DNA of 64,000 nt from assembly GCF_017873245.1 (NCBI RefSeq), contig NZ_JAGGJY010000001.1, positions 124,001 through 188,000 on the forward strand, given 5' to 3'. The notes under the pieces were generated by a model. That model made no database searches. It was not told the origin of the DNA and worked only from the letters and a program-made list of their open reading frames with translations. The DNA is from Clostridium tertium (lineage in GTDB: Bacteria > Bacillota > Clostridia > Clostridiales > Clostridiaceae). Position numbers and translations under genes: made by a program. Each line of letters starts with the position of its first letter. Position 1 is the stretch's first letter. Below, piece after piece: positions 24,322-33,657 of this stretch.

Positions 24322-25179
24322 ATGAGATTAAATCAAAATATGCAATCTTTAAATGTATATAGAAATTATAAAAAAAATCTAGTTACTCAATCTATTGCTT
24401 TAGATAGAATAGCTACAGGAAGTAAAATTAATTCTGCTAAGGATAACCCTAATAAGCTTGGAGTTAGTGAAGGCCTTAGAATGCAAATTAGAGGGCTTCA
24501 AATGGCAGAAAGGAATCTTCAAGATGGAGTTTCTATGATGCAAACAGTAGATGGATATTTATCAACAATTAGTGAATCTTTGACTAGAATTAAAGAGTTA
24601 ACCGTTCAAGCTGGAGGAGTTCAAAATAATGAAGATTTGACTATAATTCAAGGAGAAATAAATCAACTTAAGGAACATATTGATTATACAGTAAATAATT
24701 CTGAGTTTAATGGAGTAAAATTATTAAATTCTGAAAAAGTTACTAATAATGATTATCCTAAGTATTTAAATCATGTTGTAGGAGCTAATGCCAAAGAAGA
24801 GATAAACATACCTGTATTTAATGTGACAACAGATATGCTTATTGATTCAGAAGGAAATTCATTGAAAAATATTAATATAACTAATAAAAATGAATTAGAT
24901 AAAAATTTAAATATTGTAGATTCGGCAATAGAAACTATGAATTCCGTAAGGAGTAGATATGGGGCGATTCAAAATAGAATGGATACTTCAGCACAAAATT
25001 TAAGTGGAAGTTCATTTAATTTAGAAAATGCTGAAAGTAGAATAAGGGATTCTGATATAGCATTAGAAATGGCAGAGTATGCAAGAACATCAATATTACA
25101 TGAAACCTCGATTGCTTTAATGCAACAAACTAATAGGTTTCCACAGGATGTACTAAGAATATTAGAAAATATGAAATAA
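24322..25179 (+). CDS. Divergent flagellin-family protein (minor flagellin)
   Basis: A 285-residue flagellin paralogue. Both conserved ends are present: MRLNQNMQSLNVYRNYKKN and RIATGSKINSAKDNPNKLGVSEG at the start, and SFNLENAESRIRDSDIALEM near the end. It departs from the major flagellin in key places: DDAAG becomes DNPNK, and the C-terminus reads QQTNRFPQDVLRILENMK in place of the usual QANQQ...LLR. The variable centre is short (~150-200). It may be a minor filament subunit, a cap or tip adaptor, or a secreted regulator. TAGGAGAG precedes the ATG, and it has its own sigma-28-type promoter. Confidence 0.88.
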   Translation: MRLNQNMQSLNVYRNYKKNLVTQSIALDRIATGSKINSAKDNPNKLGVSEGLRMQIRGLQMAERNLQDGVSMMQTVDGYLSTISESLTRIKELTVQAGGVQNNEDLTIIQGEINQLKEHIDYTVNNSEFNGVKLLNSEKVTNNDYPKYLNHVVGANAKEEINIPVFNVTTDMLIDSEGNSLKNINITNKNELDKNLNIVDSAIETMNSVRSRYGAIQNRMDTSAQNLSGSSFNLENAESRIRDSDIALEMAEYARTSILHETSIALMQQTNRFPQDVLRILENMK

Positions 25180-25236
25180 AAAATAGTTATAATATTAATT
25201 TTTAATTTTTATTGTAACATATATATTTTATTTTTT

Positions 25237-25268
25237 AAAAGGGGCTCGTTTTGCGAGGTCCTTTTAAG
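25237..25268 (+). terminator. Probable terminator after the second flagellin
   Basis: AAAAGGGGCTCG / CGAGGTCCTTTT form a stem with one mismatch and one G-U pair around a short T-rich loop, ending in TTTTAAG. The T-run is short, but the position 60 bases after the stop codon fits. Confidence 0.7.
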
Positions 25269-25882
25269 TTAGTGATTTTATTTGCTTAAAAGAGTTTTCT
25301 ATTATTTAAATATGAAGAAAACTAAATATTTTTAAATTTTTAATAAAAATTAGTGTTAACAACAAATTTATTATTATAGTATTGGTTAAGAGTCAGTATC
25401 ATAAAAGTTGAGAATTATGCAGAAATTGTATATCAAAGGTATTATAAAATTACAATACTATACTTGAATTTTAAAACTATTTTGATACAAACATAAACAA
25501 AATTTAAAAAATAATAAATTTAATACTAAGTTAAATAAAACTTAATAAATGTTTTAAAAAATATCGACATAAAAAAATGAAGAATTTTCTATTTTTTTGA
25601 CTTTTTATAGTTCAATAAAAACTTTTTGCGATATATAGAAAAATACTACAATAATATGTAAAAAAACATAAAAAAACAAGAAATGAATTATTATCGACAA
25701 AGATTATGTAAGAATATGATTATAATTTTTGATAAAATTATTATAGAAAAATAATTAATATTAAACTATAATATAAATATGGTGAATTTTGCATAAATAG
25801 CCTAATTAAGAAAATAAAATAAAAGTAGTTGTTTGTAAGTTAAAGTTGAGATGTAAAGAATGTTGTTATAGGGAGAGGAATT
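25269..25882. other. Long gene-free region upstream of the flgB operon
   Basis: About 610 bases of very AT-rich sequence with no open frame of note, no sigma-28 element and no riboswitch fold that I can recognise. It probably holds the promoter of the 25-kb fla operon, but no hexamer pair stands out. Two copies of TATCGACA (25563-25570 and 25693-25700) are one base away from the reversed Spo0A box. Confidence 0.6.
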
Positions 25883-26278
25883 ATGAATATAAATAATGAT
25901 AGTTCAATGCAATTTATAAAACTAGGATTAGATGCTTCTGCATTAAGAGAAAAAGTAATTGCAAATAATATGGCAAATATAAATACTAAAGATTTTAAGA
26001 AATCATATGTTTCTTTTGAAGAAAATTTAACAAAAGCAACGCAAGACTTTTCTTTAAAGAAAACTAAAAAAGAGCATTTAAATGGAGAATTAAATGATTC
26101 TTTAATTAGTGTGAAGCAAGATAAAAGTACGAGTATGAGAACTGATGGGAATAATGTTGACATGGATTTAGAAAAAGTAAATCAAGCAGCAAATACATTA
26201 ATGTATAATGCATTAATAACTCAAGCAAATTCAAAGTTAAATATGACTAAGAGTGTTATATCAGGAGGAAGTAGATAG
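25883..26278 (+). CDS. flgB: FlgB, proximal rod protein
   Basis: A 131-residue rod protein. The diagnostic text is [28 protein letters not shown] near the N-terminus, a variant of the rod-protein NIAN motif, and [20 protein letters not shown] near the C-terminus. It is the first gene of the fla operon after the 700-base gap, with AGGGAGAGG before the ATG. The rod joins the MS-ring to the hook across the cell wall. Confidence 0.94.
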   Translation: MNINNDSSMQFIKLGLDASALREKVIANNMANINTKDFKKSYVSFEENLTKATQDFSLKKTKKEHLNGELNDSLISVKQDKSTSMRTDGNNVDMDLEKVNQAANTLMYNALITQANSKLNMTKSVISGGSR

Positions 26279-26280
26279 AT

Positions 26281-26685
26281 ATGGGAATATTTAATACTAT
26301 GAGAATAAGTGCAAGTGGTCTTTCAGCAGAAAGATTAAGAATGGACACAATAACATCAAATATAACTAATGCAACAACTACTAGGGGAGAAGATGGAAAA
26401 CCTTATGTAAGAAAAATAGCTGTATTTCAAGAAAATTTAGATAAAGCTAATAAACTTAATGGTGTAAAAGCTGTTGAAATAGTTGAAGATGAGTCGCCAC
26501 TTAAAAGTGTTTATGATCCTACTCATCCAGATGCAAATGAAGATGGGTATGTTACTATGCCAAATGTTAATTTGCTTAATGAAATGGCTGATATAATAGC
26601 AGCTTCTAGAGCTTATGAAGCTAACGTGGATACTTTAAATGCTTCAAAAAGTATGTTTACTAAATCATTAGAGTTGGGAAGGTAG
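26281..26685 (+). CDS. flgC: FlgC, proximal rod protein
   Basis: A 134-residue rod protein with [29 protein letters not shown] and the C-terminal [21 protein letters not shown]. It starts 3 bases after the flgB stop; AGGAGG sits 12 bases upstream, a rather long but usable spacing. It assembles with FlgB, FlgF, FlgG and FliE. Confidence 0.95.
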   Translation: MGIFNTMRISASGLSAERLRMDTITSNITNATTTRGEDGKPYVRKIAVFQENLDKANKLNGVKAVEIVEDESPLKSVYDPTHPDANEDGYVTMPNVNLLNEMADIIAASRAYEANVDTLNASKSMFTKSLELGR

Positions 26686-26694
26686 AAATAGAAT

Positions 26695-26997
26695 ATGATA
26701 GTTAATAACTTTGTTCCAAGTGAAAAAATTTTTGAGAGCAGTATTAATGCTAACGATATTAAGACAAGCCCTTCGGAAAATAGTTTTCAAAGCGCTTTAA
26801 AGGATAGTTTAGATAAATTAAATGAAAAACAAATTAATGCAGATAATATGACAAATGATTTTATTTCAGGAAAAGATGTTGAGGTTCATGAAATGATGTT
26901 AAGTATGGAAGAATCTAAGATGTCACTTCAGCTAGCAATTCAAGTAAGAAATAAAGTTGTTGAAGCAGTACAAGAATTAACAAGAATGCAATTGTAA
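26695..26997 (+). CDS. fliE: FliE, MS-ring/rod junction protein
   Basis: A 100-residue FliE. The conserved part is the second half: ENSFQSALKDSLDKLNEKQI, DFISGKDVEVHEMMLSMEES and QLAIQVRNKVVEAVQELTRMQ. It links the MS-ring (FliF, encoded next) with the rod. GGAAGGT lies 11 bases before the ATG. Confidence 0.93.
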   Translation: MIVNNFVPSEKIFESSINANDIKTSPSENSFQSALKDSLDKLNEKQINADNMTNDFISGKDVEVHEMMLSMEESKMSLQLAIQVRNKVVEAVQELTRMQL

Positions 26998-27018
26998 TTA
27001 TGATAAGGAGTGCTATTA

Positions 27019-28581
27019 ATGGATAAGCTTAAGGAAAGCTTTAGTAAGCTGTGGGGGAAGTTTAAATCATTTAGTAAAGGAATAAGAATTGCAATAATAG
27101 CGGCACTAGTTACATTTATTATTGCTATAGGATCTTTATTTTTTTACAATTCGGCTAATAAATATAAGGTTTTATTCTCAAATCTGGATGCAAGTGATGC
27201 ACAACTTGTAACAAATAAATTAAAAGAAAAAAAAGTTGATATGAAAATTGAAGGTGAAACAATAATGGTTCCAAAGGCCTCTGTAGATGAGTTAAGGCTT
27301 GAATTAGCACCAGAGCTTTCTGATGGAAGTAAAGGTTATGAACTTATGGATACTGGAAATTCATTTGGAATGACAGATGAAGAGTTTAAATTAAAGAAAT
27401 TAAGAATGCAGCAAGGCGAGTTAGAAAAAACTATAAAAAGTTTTCCTCAAATTGATACTGTAAGAGTACATATAACACCTTCAAAAGATTCAGTTTTTGT
27501 AGAAGATAAGGAACCAGGAAAGGCAGCTGTTTATTTAAAGCTTCTTCCAGGAAATAAACTAGGTAAAGAACAGGTGGAATCTATTGTTGCATTAGTTTCA
27601 GGAAGTACTGAAAATGTTCCTAAGGAAAACATTGAAGTTATAGATGATAATATGAATCTTTTAACAAAAGATTTAAATAACTCAGATGGAACAGAAGTAA
27701 GCTCTGAAACTATAGAAAAACAATTTAATTTAGAAAAAAAATATGAAGAAGATATACAAAAATCAATAATTGATCTTTTAGAACCTGTAGTAGGGAAAAA
27801 TAAAGTTAAAAGCTCTGTAAATGTTGATTTGGATTTTGATTCAAAGCAAAAAACAGAAACAATTATAGATCCGAATAAGGTTATTGTTAGCCAGCAAACT
27901 ATAAAAGAAAAAAATGGAATAAATACTGGTGAAAATAGTGGTGGACCTGTAGATAATAATATGGGAAATACTATAGATGAGGGAACTACTGGAAATGGTT
28001 CTTCAAGAGAAGAAGTAAACACTAACTATGAAAGTGGAAAAACGGAAACTAAAACAATAAGTGCTCCAGGGGAGGTTAAGAGATTAACTGCGTCTGTTTT
28101 TATTGATGGAAATATAGATGGAAATGTACAAGCAGCTATAGAAAAGTCTGTTGCTAATGCAATTGGACTTAATACTGAAAGAGGCGATAGTGTATCAGTA
28201 GTCGGTATGACATTTGATCCAATAACAAAGGAAGAAGCACAAAAAGAATTTGATTCTATAAATGAATTACTAGCAAAAGAGAATAGAAATAAAATGATAA
28301 TTTATTCAGTTTTAGGATTATTAGGACTTATAATAATAGTAGTAATTTTAATTTTTGTTAGAAGGAAATCTAAAAATAATCAAGAAGAAAAAGAAAATTT
28401 ATTAGATGTTGTTATAGACGATAGATTATCTAATGAAAATACTGAAGTTATGCCTTCAATTAATTTTGAAAGTATAAATCCAAAAGCACATATAGAAAAT
28501 GAAATTAAGAAATATGCAACAGATAAACCAGATCAAGTAGCAGATATAGTTAAATCTTGGTTAGCTGAGAATGAGAGGTGA
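27019..28581 (+). CDS. fliF: FliF, MS-ring protein
   Basis: A 520-residue membrane-ring protein. An N-terminal transmembrane helix lies at ~24-44 (IAIIAALVTFIIAIGSLFFY). YscJ-type ring-building domains follow (~45-220, with VRVHITPSKDSVFVED). After a Gly/Ser/Asn-rich loop (~300-345) and a second helix at ~430-452 (IIYSVLGLLGLIIIVVILIF), it ends in a cytoplasmic tail with IKKYATDKPDQVADIVKSWL, the FliG-binding site. The ATG at 27019 is 8 bases from AAGGAG; the GTG at 27010 overlaps that site. Confidence 0.95.
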   Translation: MDKLKESFSKLWGKFKSFSKGIRIAIIAALVTFIIAIGSLFFYNSANKYKVLFSNLDASDAQLVTNKLKEKKVDMKIEGETIMVPKASVDELRLELAPELSDGSKGYELMDTGNSFGMTDEEFKLKKLRMQQGELEKTIKSFPQIDTVRVHITPSKDSVFVEDKEPGKAAVYLKLLPGNKLGKEQVESIVALVSGSTENVPKENIEVIDDNMNLLTKDLNNSDGTEVSSETIEKQFNLEKKYEEDIQKSIIDLLEPVVGKNKVKSSVNVDLDFDSKQKTETIIDPNKVIVSQQTIKEKNGINTGENSGGPVDNNMGNTIDEGTTGNGSSREEVNTNYESGKTETKTISAPGEVKRLTASVFIDGNIDGNVQAAIEKSVANAIGLNTERGDSVSVVGMTFDPITKEEAQKEFDSINELLAKENRNKMIIYSVLGLLGLIIIVVILIFVRRKSKNNQEEKENLLDVVIDDRLSNENTEVMPSINFESINPKAHIENEIKKYATDKPDQVADIVKSWLAENER

Positions 28582-28585
28582 TAGT

Positions 28586-29602
28586 ATGGCAAGAGATACA
28601 TCGAAATTAAATGGAGTACAAAAAGCAGCTATATTGTTTATAACACTTGGACCAGAAGCCTCATCAGCAATTTTAAAGAAGCTTCCAGAACCGGAAATAC
28701 AAAAAATAACATATGAAATTGCTAATATATCATCTGTTACTTCTGAACAAAGACAGATTATTCTAGATGAATTTTTAGAGATGAATAAGGCTAGGGATTA
28801 TATTATAGAAGGTGGAATAGAATATGCAAGAACCTTATTATCTAAGGCTTTAGGTACGCAAAGAGCAAATGAAATTTTAAGTAAAGTTACAGAAGCAACT
28901 CAGCAGTACAGACCATTTTCTATTGCAAGAAAGGCGGATGCTCATCAATTATTAAATGTAATTAGTTATGAACATCCACAAACAATAGCTTTAATATTAT
29001 GTTATCTTCAACCAGATAAGGCTGCACAAGTTTTAGCTGAATTGCCTGAAGATACGCAAAGTGAAGTTGCTTATAGAATAGCAACAATGAGTAATACTTC
29101 TCCAATGGTTATTAAAGAAATTGAAAAAGTGCTTGAAAGTAAATTAAGTACTGTTGTTAGAAGTGAAATGACTTCACTTGGTGGAGTTGAAACTTTAGTA
29201 GATATTTTAAATCAAGTTGATAGAACAACAGAAAAGAATATTACTGAAAGCTTAGAAAGAGAAGATGCAGAACTTGCGGATATTGTTAAAAGCTCAATGT
29301 TTGTATTTGAAGATATCATTACTCTTGATGATGTATCTATTCAAAGAATTCTTAGAGAAGTTGATGGAAAAGAACTTGCTCTTGCGCTTAAGGGATGTTC
29401 AGATGAGGTGGCAAATGCTGTATATAGAAATCAATCTAAGAGAGCAGCAGCGGCACTTAAGGAAGATATGGAATTCTTAGGACCGGTTAGACTTATGGAT
29501 GTTGAAAAGGCACAACAAAAAATCGTTTCAATAATTAGAAGATTAGATGATGCTCAAGAAATAATAATTTCAAGAGGTGGAGAAGATGCAATTATCTTAT
29601 AA
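28586..29602 (+). CDS. fliG: FliG, motor switch/torque protein
   Basis: A 338-residue C-ring protein binding FliF at its N-terminus and MotA through its C-terminal charged helix (the region ALKGCSDEVANAVYRNQSKRAA). EHPQTIALILCYL in the middle is the EHPQR-like motif that contacts FliM. The ATG at 28586 follows AGAGGTGA and gives the family length; the ATG at 28571 lies inside fliF without a binding site. The 3' end overlaps fliH by 17 bases. Confidence 0.95.
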   Translation: MARDTSKLNGVQKAAILFITLGPEASSAILKKLPEPEIQKITYEIANISSVTSEQRQIILDEFLEMNKARDYIIEGGIEYARTLLSKALGTQRANEILSKVTEATQQYRPFSIARKADAHQLLNVISYEHPQTIALILCYLQPDKAAQVLAELPEDTQSEVAYRIATMSNTSPMVIKEIEKVLESKLSTVVRSEMTSLGGVETLVDILNQVDRTTEKNITESLEREDAELADIVKSSMFVFEDIITLDDVSIQRILREVDGKELALALKGCSDEVANAVYRNQSKRAAAALKEDMEFLGPVRLMDVEKAQQKIVSIIRRLDDAQEIIISRGGEDAIIL

Positions 29603-30344
29603 TCTTATAAAAAGTAATTCAGCATTAGAAGTTTCAAAGAAAAAGATAGAAACTAATTATATAAGCAGAGAAGAAACTTTAGAAGAAAATAAAGAACAAG
29701 ATATAAAATCTATTGAAGCAGAAATTAAAAAAAGTTATGAGAGCTTAGGAGCAAGCATTTTAAAAAAAGCTAAAAGAGAAGCTGAAGAATTACTTATGGA
29801 AAGTAGAAAAACAGCTATTAAAATGGAAAAAACTTCCTATGAAGAAGGATATGCACAAGGAAAAGAAAATGGCTTTGAAGATGGATACAAAGAGGGATTG
29901 CAAAAGGCTAAGTTAGAAACAGAAGAAGAAGTAAAGAGATATATAAAAAAGTCAGAAAAAATATTAGAATCTGCAAATAGTAAATTTAAAGAATATTTGA
30001 AGCTTAAAGAAAAAGATATCATAAATATAGCTTTCGAAATGGCAGCTATAATAGCTAGAAAAGAATTGCATAAATCTGAAGGCATATTACCTTTATTAGA
30101 AGATATTTTAAATGAAGCCAAGGCTGAAGAGAATATAATAATAAAATGCAATACAGCACATGTAAAAGCAATTGAAGATAAAGTAGATTACTATAAAAAA
30201 GCATATGCCATAAAAGGAGAAATATTTATAATTGAAGATCCTTTAATGGAGAGTGGAAATGCTATAGTTGAGAAAAGTACAGGCAAAGCTATTATTGGAT
30301 TAGATATTGGCTTAGAAAAGCTTCAAGAAGCTTTGTTTAAGTAA
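29586..30344 (+). CDS. fliH: FliH, export ATPase regulator
   Basis: A 252-residue FliH. A long charged helix with Gly repeats (EEGYAQGKENGFEDGYKEG, ~80-98) is the GxxxG-type segment of FliH. The C-terminal domain (~140-250) resembles the V-type ATPase E subunit and binds FliI. It has ESGNAIVEKSTGKAIIGLDI near its end. The start is ATG 29586 after AAGAGGTGG; the GTG at 29577 lies in that site. Overlap with fliG suggests coupling. Confidence 0.9.
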   Translation: MQLSYNLIKSNSALEVSKKKIETNYISREETLEENKEQDIKSIEAEIKKSYESLGASILKKAKREAEELLMESRKTAIKMEKTSYEEGYAQGKENGFEDGYKEGLQKAKLETEEEVKRYIKKSEKILESANSKFKEYLKLKEKDIINIAFEMAAIIARKELHKSEGILPLLEDILNEAKAEENIIIKCNTAHVKAIEDKVDYYKKAYAIKGEIFIIEDPLMESGNAIVEKSTGKAIIGLDIGLEKLQEALFK

Positions 30345-30359
30345 TAAGTAGGTGAAAAT

Positions 30360-31670
30360 ATGATAAATGTAGATTTTGATTTATTAAATAAAAGAATTAA
30401 AAAAGTAAATACTTATTATTTAGAAGGAACAGTTAAACAAGTAATAGGGTTAACAATAGAAGTTCAAGGGGTTAAGGCTTTTGTTGGAGAACTTTGTACC
30501 ATATATAATCAAGAAAACCAACCAATTAAATGTGAAGTAGTTGGGTTTAGAGAAGATGCAGTACTTTTAATGCCCCTAGGAGAACTTATAGGAATATCAC
30601 CAGGATGTAGAGTAGTTCCAGAAAGAAGACCTTTAGAGGTAAGGTGTTCAGATGATTTGTTAGGTAAAATACTTGATGGATTGGGTAATCCACTTCAAGG
30701 AGATGAAATTATTCAAGGGGAAGGATATCCTCTTGAAAATCAACCTCCAGATCCGTTAACAAGAAGGAGAATAACAGAAATCCTTCCAACTGGAGTAAGG
30801 GCAATAGATGGATTTTTAACTGTTGGTGAAGGACAGAGAATTGGTATCTTTGCTGGATCAGGTGTTGGAAAAAGTACTACACTTGGAATGATAGCAAGGG
30901 AAGCAGAAGCAGATATTAATGTGATTTCTTTAATTGGAGAAAGAGGAAGAGAAGTTTTAGAGTTTATAGAAAAGGATCTAGGTCCGGAAGGTATGAAAAA
31001 ATCTATTGTTGTATGTGCCACATCAGATAAGCCAGCTTTAATAAGAATTAAAGGGGCATTAACGGCAACGGCAATAGCAGAATACTTTAGAGATAAAGGT
31101 AAGAAAGTTATATTGATGATGGATTCAGTAACTAGATTTGCAATGGCACAAAGAGAAGTAGGGTTAGCCATAGGAGAGCCACCAGCTCAAAAGGGATATA
31201 CACCATCTGTATTTGCTAAATTACCTAAACTTATGGAAAGGCCAGGTACATCTGACAAGGGATCTATAACAGCTTTTTATACAGTTTTAGTTGACGGAGA
31301 TGATTTTAATGAACCAATTGCAGATGCTGTAAGAGGTATATTAGATGGACATATAGTTTTATCAAGAGATTTAGCACATAAAAATCATTATCCTGCAATA
31401 GATATTTTGAATAGTATTAGTAGACTTATGCCTAGTATTGCTACAGATATTCATAAGGAAGCTTCATCTATGGGAAGAGATTTACTTGCAACTTATAAAG
31501 ATGCTGAGGATTTAATAAATTTAGGTGCTTATGTAAAGGGAAGTAATAAGAAGATAGACTTATCAATTCAATATAATGATAGATTAAACAGCTATTTAAA
31601 ACAAGGAATTGAAGAAAAATCTGATTTTAACACTTCTTTAGATAAGCTTATTTCTATATTTAGAAATTAA
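30360..31670 (+). CDS. fliI: FliI, flagellar export ATPase
   Basis: A 436-residue ATPase related to the F1 beta subunit, powering substrate unfolding at the export gate. The Walker A is AGSGVGKS at residues 165-172, Walker B is VILMMDSVTRFAMAQREVGL, and ISLIGERGREVLEF is also diagnostic. The N-terminal beta barrel (~1-95) and C-terminal helical domain are complete. GTAGGTGA precedes the ATG. Confidence 0.97.
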   Translation: MINVDFDLLNKRIKKVNTYYLEGTVKQVIGLTIEVQGVKAFVGELCTIYNQENQPIKCEVVGFREDAVLLMPLGELIGISPGCRVVPERRPLEVRCSDDLLGKILDGLGNPLQGDEIIQGEGYPLENQPPDPLTRRRITEILPTGVRAIDGFLTVGEGQRIGIFAGSGVGKSTTLGMIAREAEADINVISLIGERGREVLEFIEKDLGPEGMKKSIVVCATSDKPALIRIKGALTATAIAEYFRDKGKKVILMMDSVTRFAMAQREVGLAIGEPPAQKGYTPSVFAKLPKLMERPGTSDKGSITAFYTVLVDGDDFNEPIADAVRGILDGHIVLSRDLAHKNHYPAIDILNSISRLMPSIATDIHKEASSMGRDLLATYKDAEDLINLGAYVKGSNKKIDLSIQYNDRLNSYLKQGIEEKSDFNTSLDKLISIFRN

Positions 31671-31684
31671 AAGGAAGGCTCAAA

Positions 31685-32116
31685 ATGTCAGGAAATTTTA
31701 AATTTAGGTTAGAAAAGCTTCTTGAAATAAGAACAGAAAAAGAAGAAGAGAGTAAAAGATTATTTAATAAGACTGAAATAGAAAAACAAAAGACCGAAGA
31801 AAAATTAAACAATCTTAAATTTAATTATGAAAAATATAATGGAATAAATAAAGGTGAAAGTATTGTCTATCAAAAAATTAAAAGAAATTATTTATTTGCT
31901 TTAGATAAAGGAATTACAGAAACTGAAAAAGATTTAACTATAAAGTTAAAGGAACTTGATATAAGAAGAGAAGATTTACTAAAAAAGCAAATAGAAAGAA
32001 AAACTGTTGATATATTAAAAGAAAGAAAGTCATTAGAATTTTATAAGGAAGAAGAGAGAAAAGATCAAATATTTAATGACGAGCTTGCTTTATATGCATA
32101 TATGAGAAAGCATTGA
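31685..32116 (+). CDS. fliJ: FliJ, export apparatus coiled-coil protein
   Basis: A 143-residue, almost entirely coiled-coil protein (Lys/Glu-rich). It begins FKFRLEKLLEIRTEKEEESK, the family's standard opening. It acts as the central stalk-like subunit of the FliH-FliI complex and as an escort for chaperones. AAGGAAGG lies before the ATG, and its position after fliI is invariant in such operons. Confidence 0.88.
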   Translation: MSGNFKFRLEKLLEIRTEKEEESKRLFNKTEIEKQKTEEKLNNLKFNYEKYNGINKGESIVYQKIKRNYLFALDKGITETEKDLTIKLKELDIRREDLLKKQIERKTVDILKERKSLEFYKEEERKDQIFNDELALYAYMRKH

Positions 32117-32133
32117 AAGGAGGTGAGTAAAGA

Positions 32134-33645
32134 GTGCTAAATACAAAAATTGTAATGGATTTAGACAAGAAGTTAAATAATATAAAGATTAGCTCAAAGA
32201 AAGAAGTGTTTAAAAAAGAAGTATCAAAAAATGATACTGAAGTAATAACAGATTTTAAAGATTATCTTAGTAAGGAAGTTAAGAGTGATACTTCAAGAGA
32301 TTCAATAAATAGTACATACGTACAAAAAGATGATAAAGCTTTTATTAGTAATGAAGAAATTTCTCAAAGTCAAAATGAAATAGAAGATATCCTATCAGAA
32401 GTATCTAATAAGTTAGAAGAACTAATTGATAACGAGTATTTCCTAGGAAATGGATCTGATATTGATGATTTAAGTGAAATATTAATATTATTATCGAGCT
32501 TTTTAAATAAGAATCTAGGTAATGAAGATTTGAGTAACGAAGTCTTAAATGATAGTTATAATAATTTTATTAGTTTAAATGATTCTGATTTGAATAATAT
32601 ACAAAATTTATTTTTAACATTATTTAATTCAAAAGATGATACAAAAACAGAAAATAATTTATCAAATTTAGAATTACTAAGAACTAATAGCTCAGATGAT
32701 ATAGATATTAAGGGATTGTTAAAAGACGTAAAAAAATTAACTGATAATATTTTAGAAGATATAAACTTAAATCTTTCTGATACTAATACTATAGATGATT
32801 ATAAAAATGAATTATCAAATAAAATCATTTCTTTATTAGAATCATTACCAAATGAATCTATAAAAAGTATATATTCTAATATTAAAGAAAAGGATAAGCT
32901 TAAAATATTAAGTACTTTATTATTACAAAAAATAAGTAATGAAGATAATAGTATAGAAAAAAGTACTAGTGATTTAAGGATAGCTGTAAATGATGACTTT
33001 GTAGATAATAACCTTACTTCATTATATAAAGATATAACGAAAGAAAAAAATTTTAATGATAATAATTCATTAAAGCAAAATTCTTTAGATGAAAATAATG
33101 ACGAAGATATAATACTTTCGAAGATAATAGATAGTGATAATAAAGGTTCATTTTCAAAAGTATTAACTTATTATGATAAGTTTAATAAAAATAGTGTGGA
33201 AACAATAAAAGAACCAGTTACTGTAAATAGACAAACATTAGATATAGACATAATAAAAAATGTTAAGTTTATGATGAAAAATTCTGTGCAAGAATTAAAA
33301 GTAAAAGTTTATCCTAAAGAATTAGGCGAAATGACTATAAAAATTCTTTCAGAAGAAGGAATAATGAGAGCAGAAATTAAGGCAACTTCTAAAGAAACAT
33401 ATAATTTATTAAATTCTAATTTAAATGATATAAAGAAGAGCTTAGTAGATCAAAATATAAAAATTCAAGAAGTAAATATAGGAATATATAATGAAGACAC
33501 TACTTTCTTTAGTGGAAAAGAAAATTCATCAGATAATTTTAGAAATCAAAAAAGCAATGAAAACAGTAATAATTCTATATTTATTGATGATGAAGAAGTT
33601 AAAGAGGATTTACTTAATGAAAGCAATGTAAATTTATTGGCATAG
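32134..33645 (+). CDS. fliK: FliK, hook-length control protein
   Basis: A 503-residue protein starting at GTG with AAAGGAGGTGAG upstream. Residues ~1-360 are low-complexity and rich in Asp, Asn, Ser, Leu and Lys, as expected of the unfolded molecular ruler. The C-terminal switch domain (~375-470) is the conserved part: VQELKVKVYPKELGEMTIKI and IMRAEIKATSKETYNLLNSN. It measures hook length and switches export specificity at FlhB. The N-terminal sequence itself is not diagnostic. Confidence 0.9.
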   Translation: MLNTKIVMDLDKKLNNIKISSKKEVFKKEVSKNDTEVITDFKDYLSKEVKSDTSRDSINSTYVQKDDKAFISNEEISQSQNEIEDILSEVSNKLEELIDNEYFLGNGSDIDDLSEILILLSSFLNKNLGNEDLSNEVLNDSYNNFISLNDSDLNNIQNLFLTLFNSKDDTKTENNLSNLELLRTNSSDDIDIKGLLKDVKKLTDNILEDINLNLSDTNTIDDYKNELSNKIISLLESLPNESIKSIYSNIKEKDKLKILSTLLLQKISNEDNSIEKSTSDLRIAVNDDFVDNNLTSLYKDITKEKNFNDNNSLKQNSLDENNDEDIILSKIIDSDNKGSFSKVLTYYDKFNKNSVETIKEPVTVNRQTLDIDIIKNVKFMMKNSVQELKVKVYPKELGEMTIKILSEEGIMRAEIKATSKETYNLLNSNLNDIKKSLVDQNIKIQEVNIGIYNEDTTFFSGKENSSDNFRNQKSNENSNNSIFIDDEEVKEDLLNESNVNLLA

Positions 33646-33657
33646 GGGGATAAATAA

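Noticed and set aside
25269..25882. Possible c-di-GMP riboswitch upstream of the flgB operon, as known in Clostridioides difficile
   Set aside because: I could not find the conserved GEMM core (GGCAAACC- and ACGCAAAG-like segments) or its paired helices in the gap.
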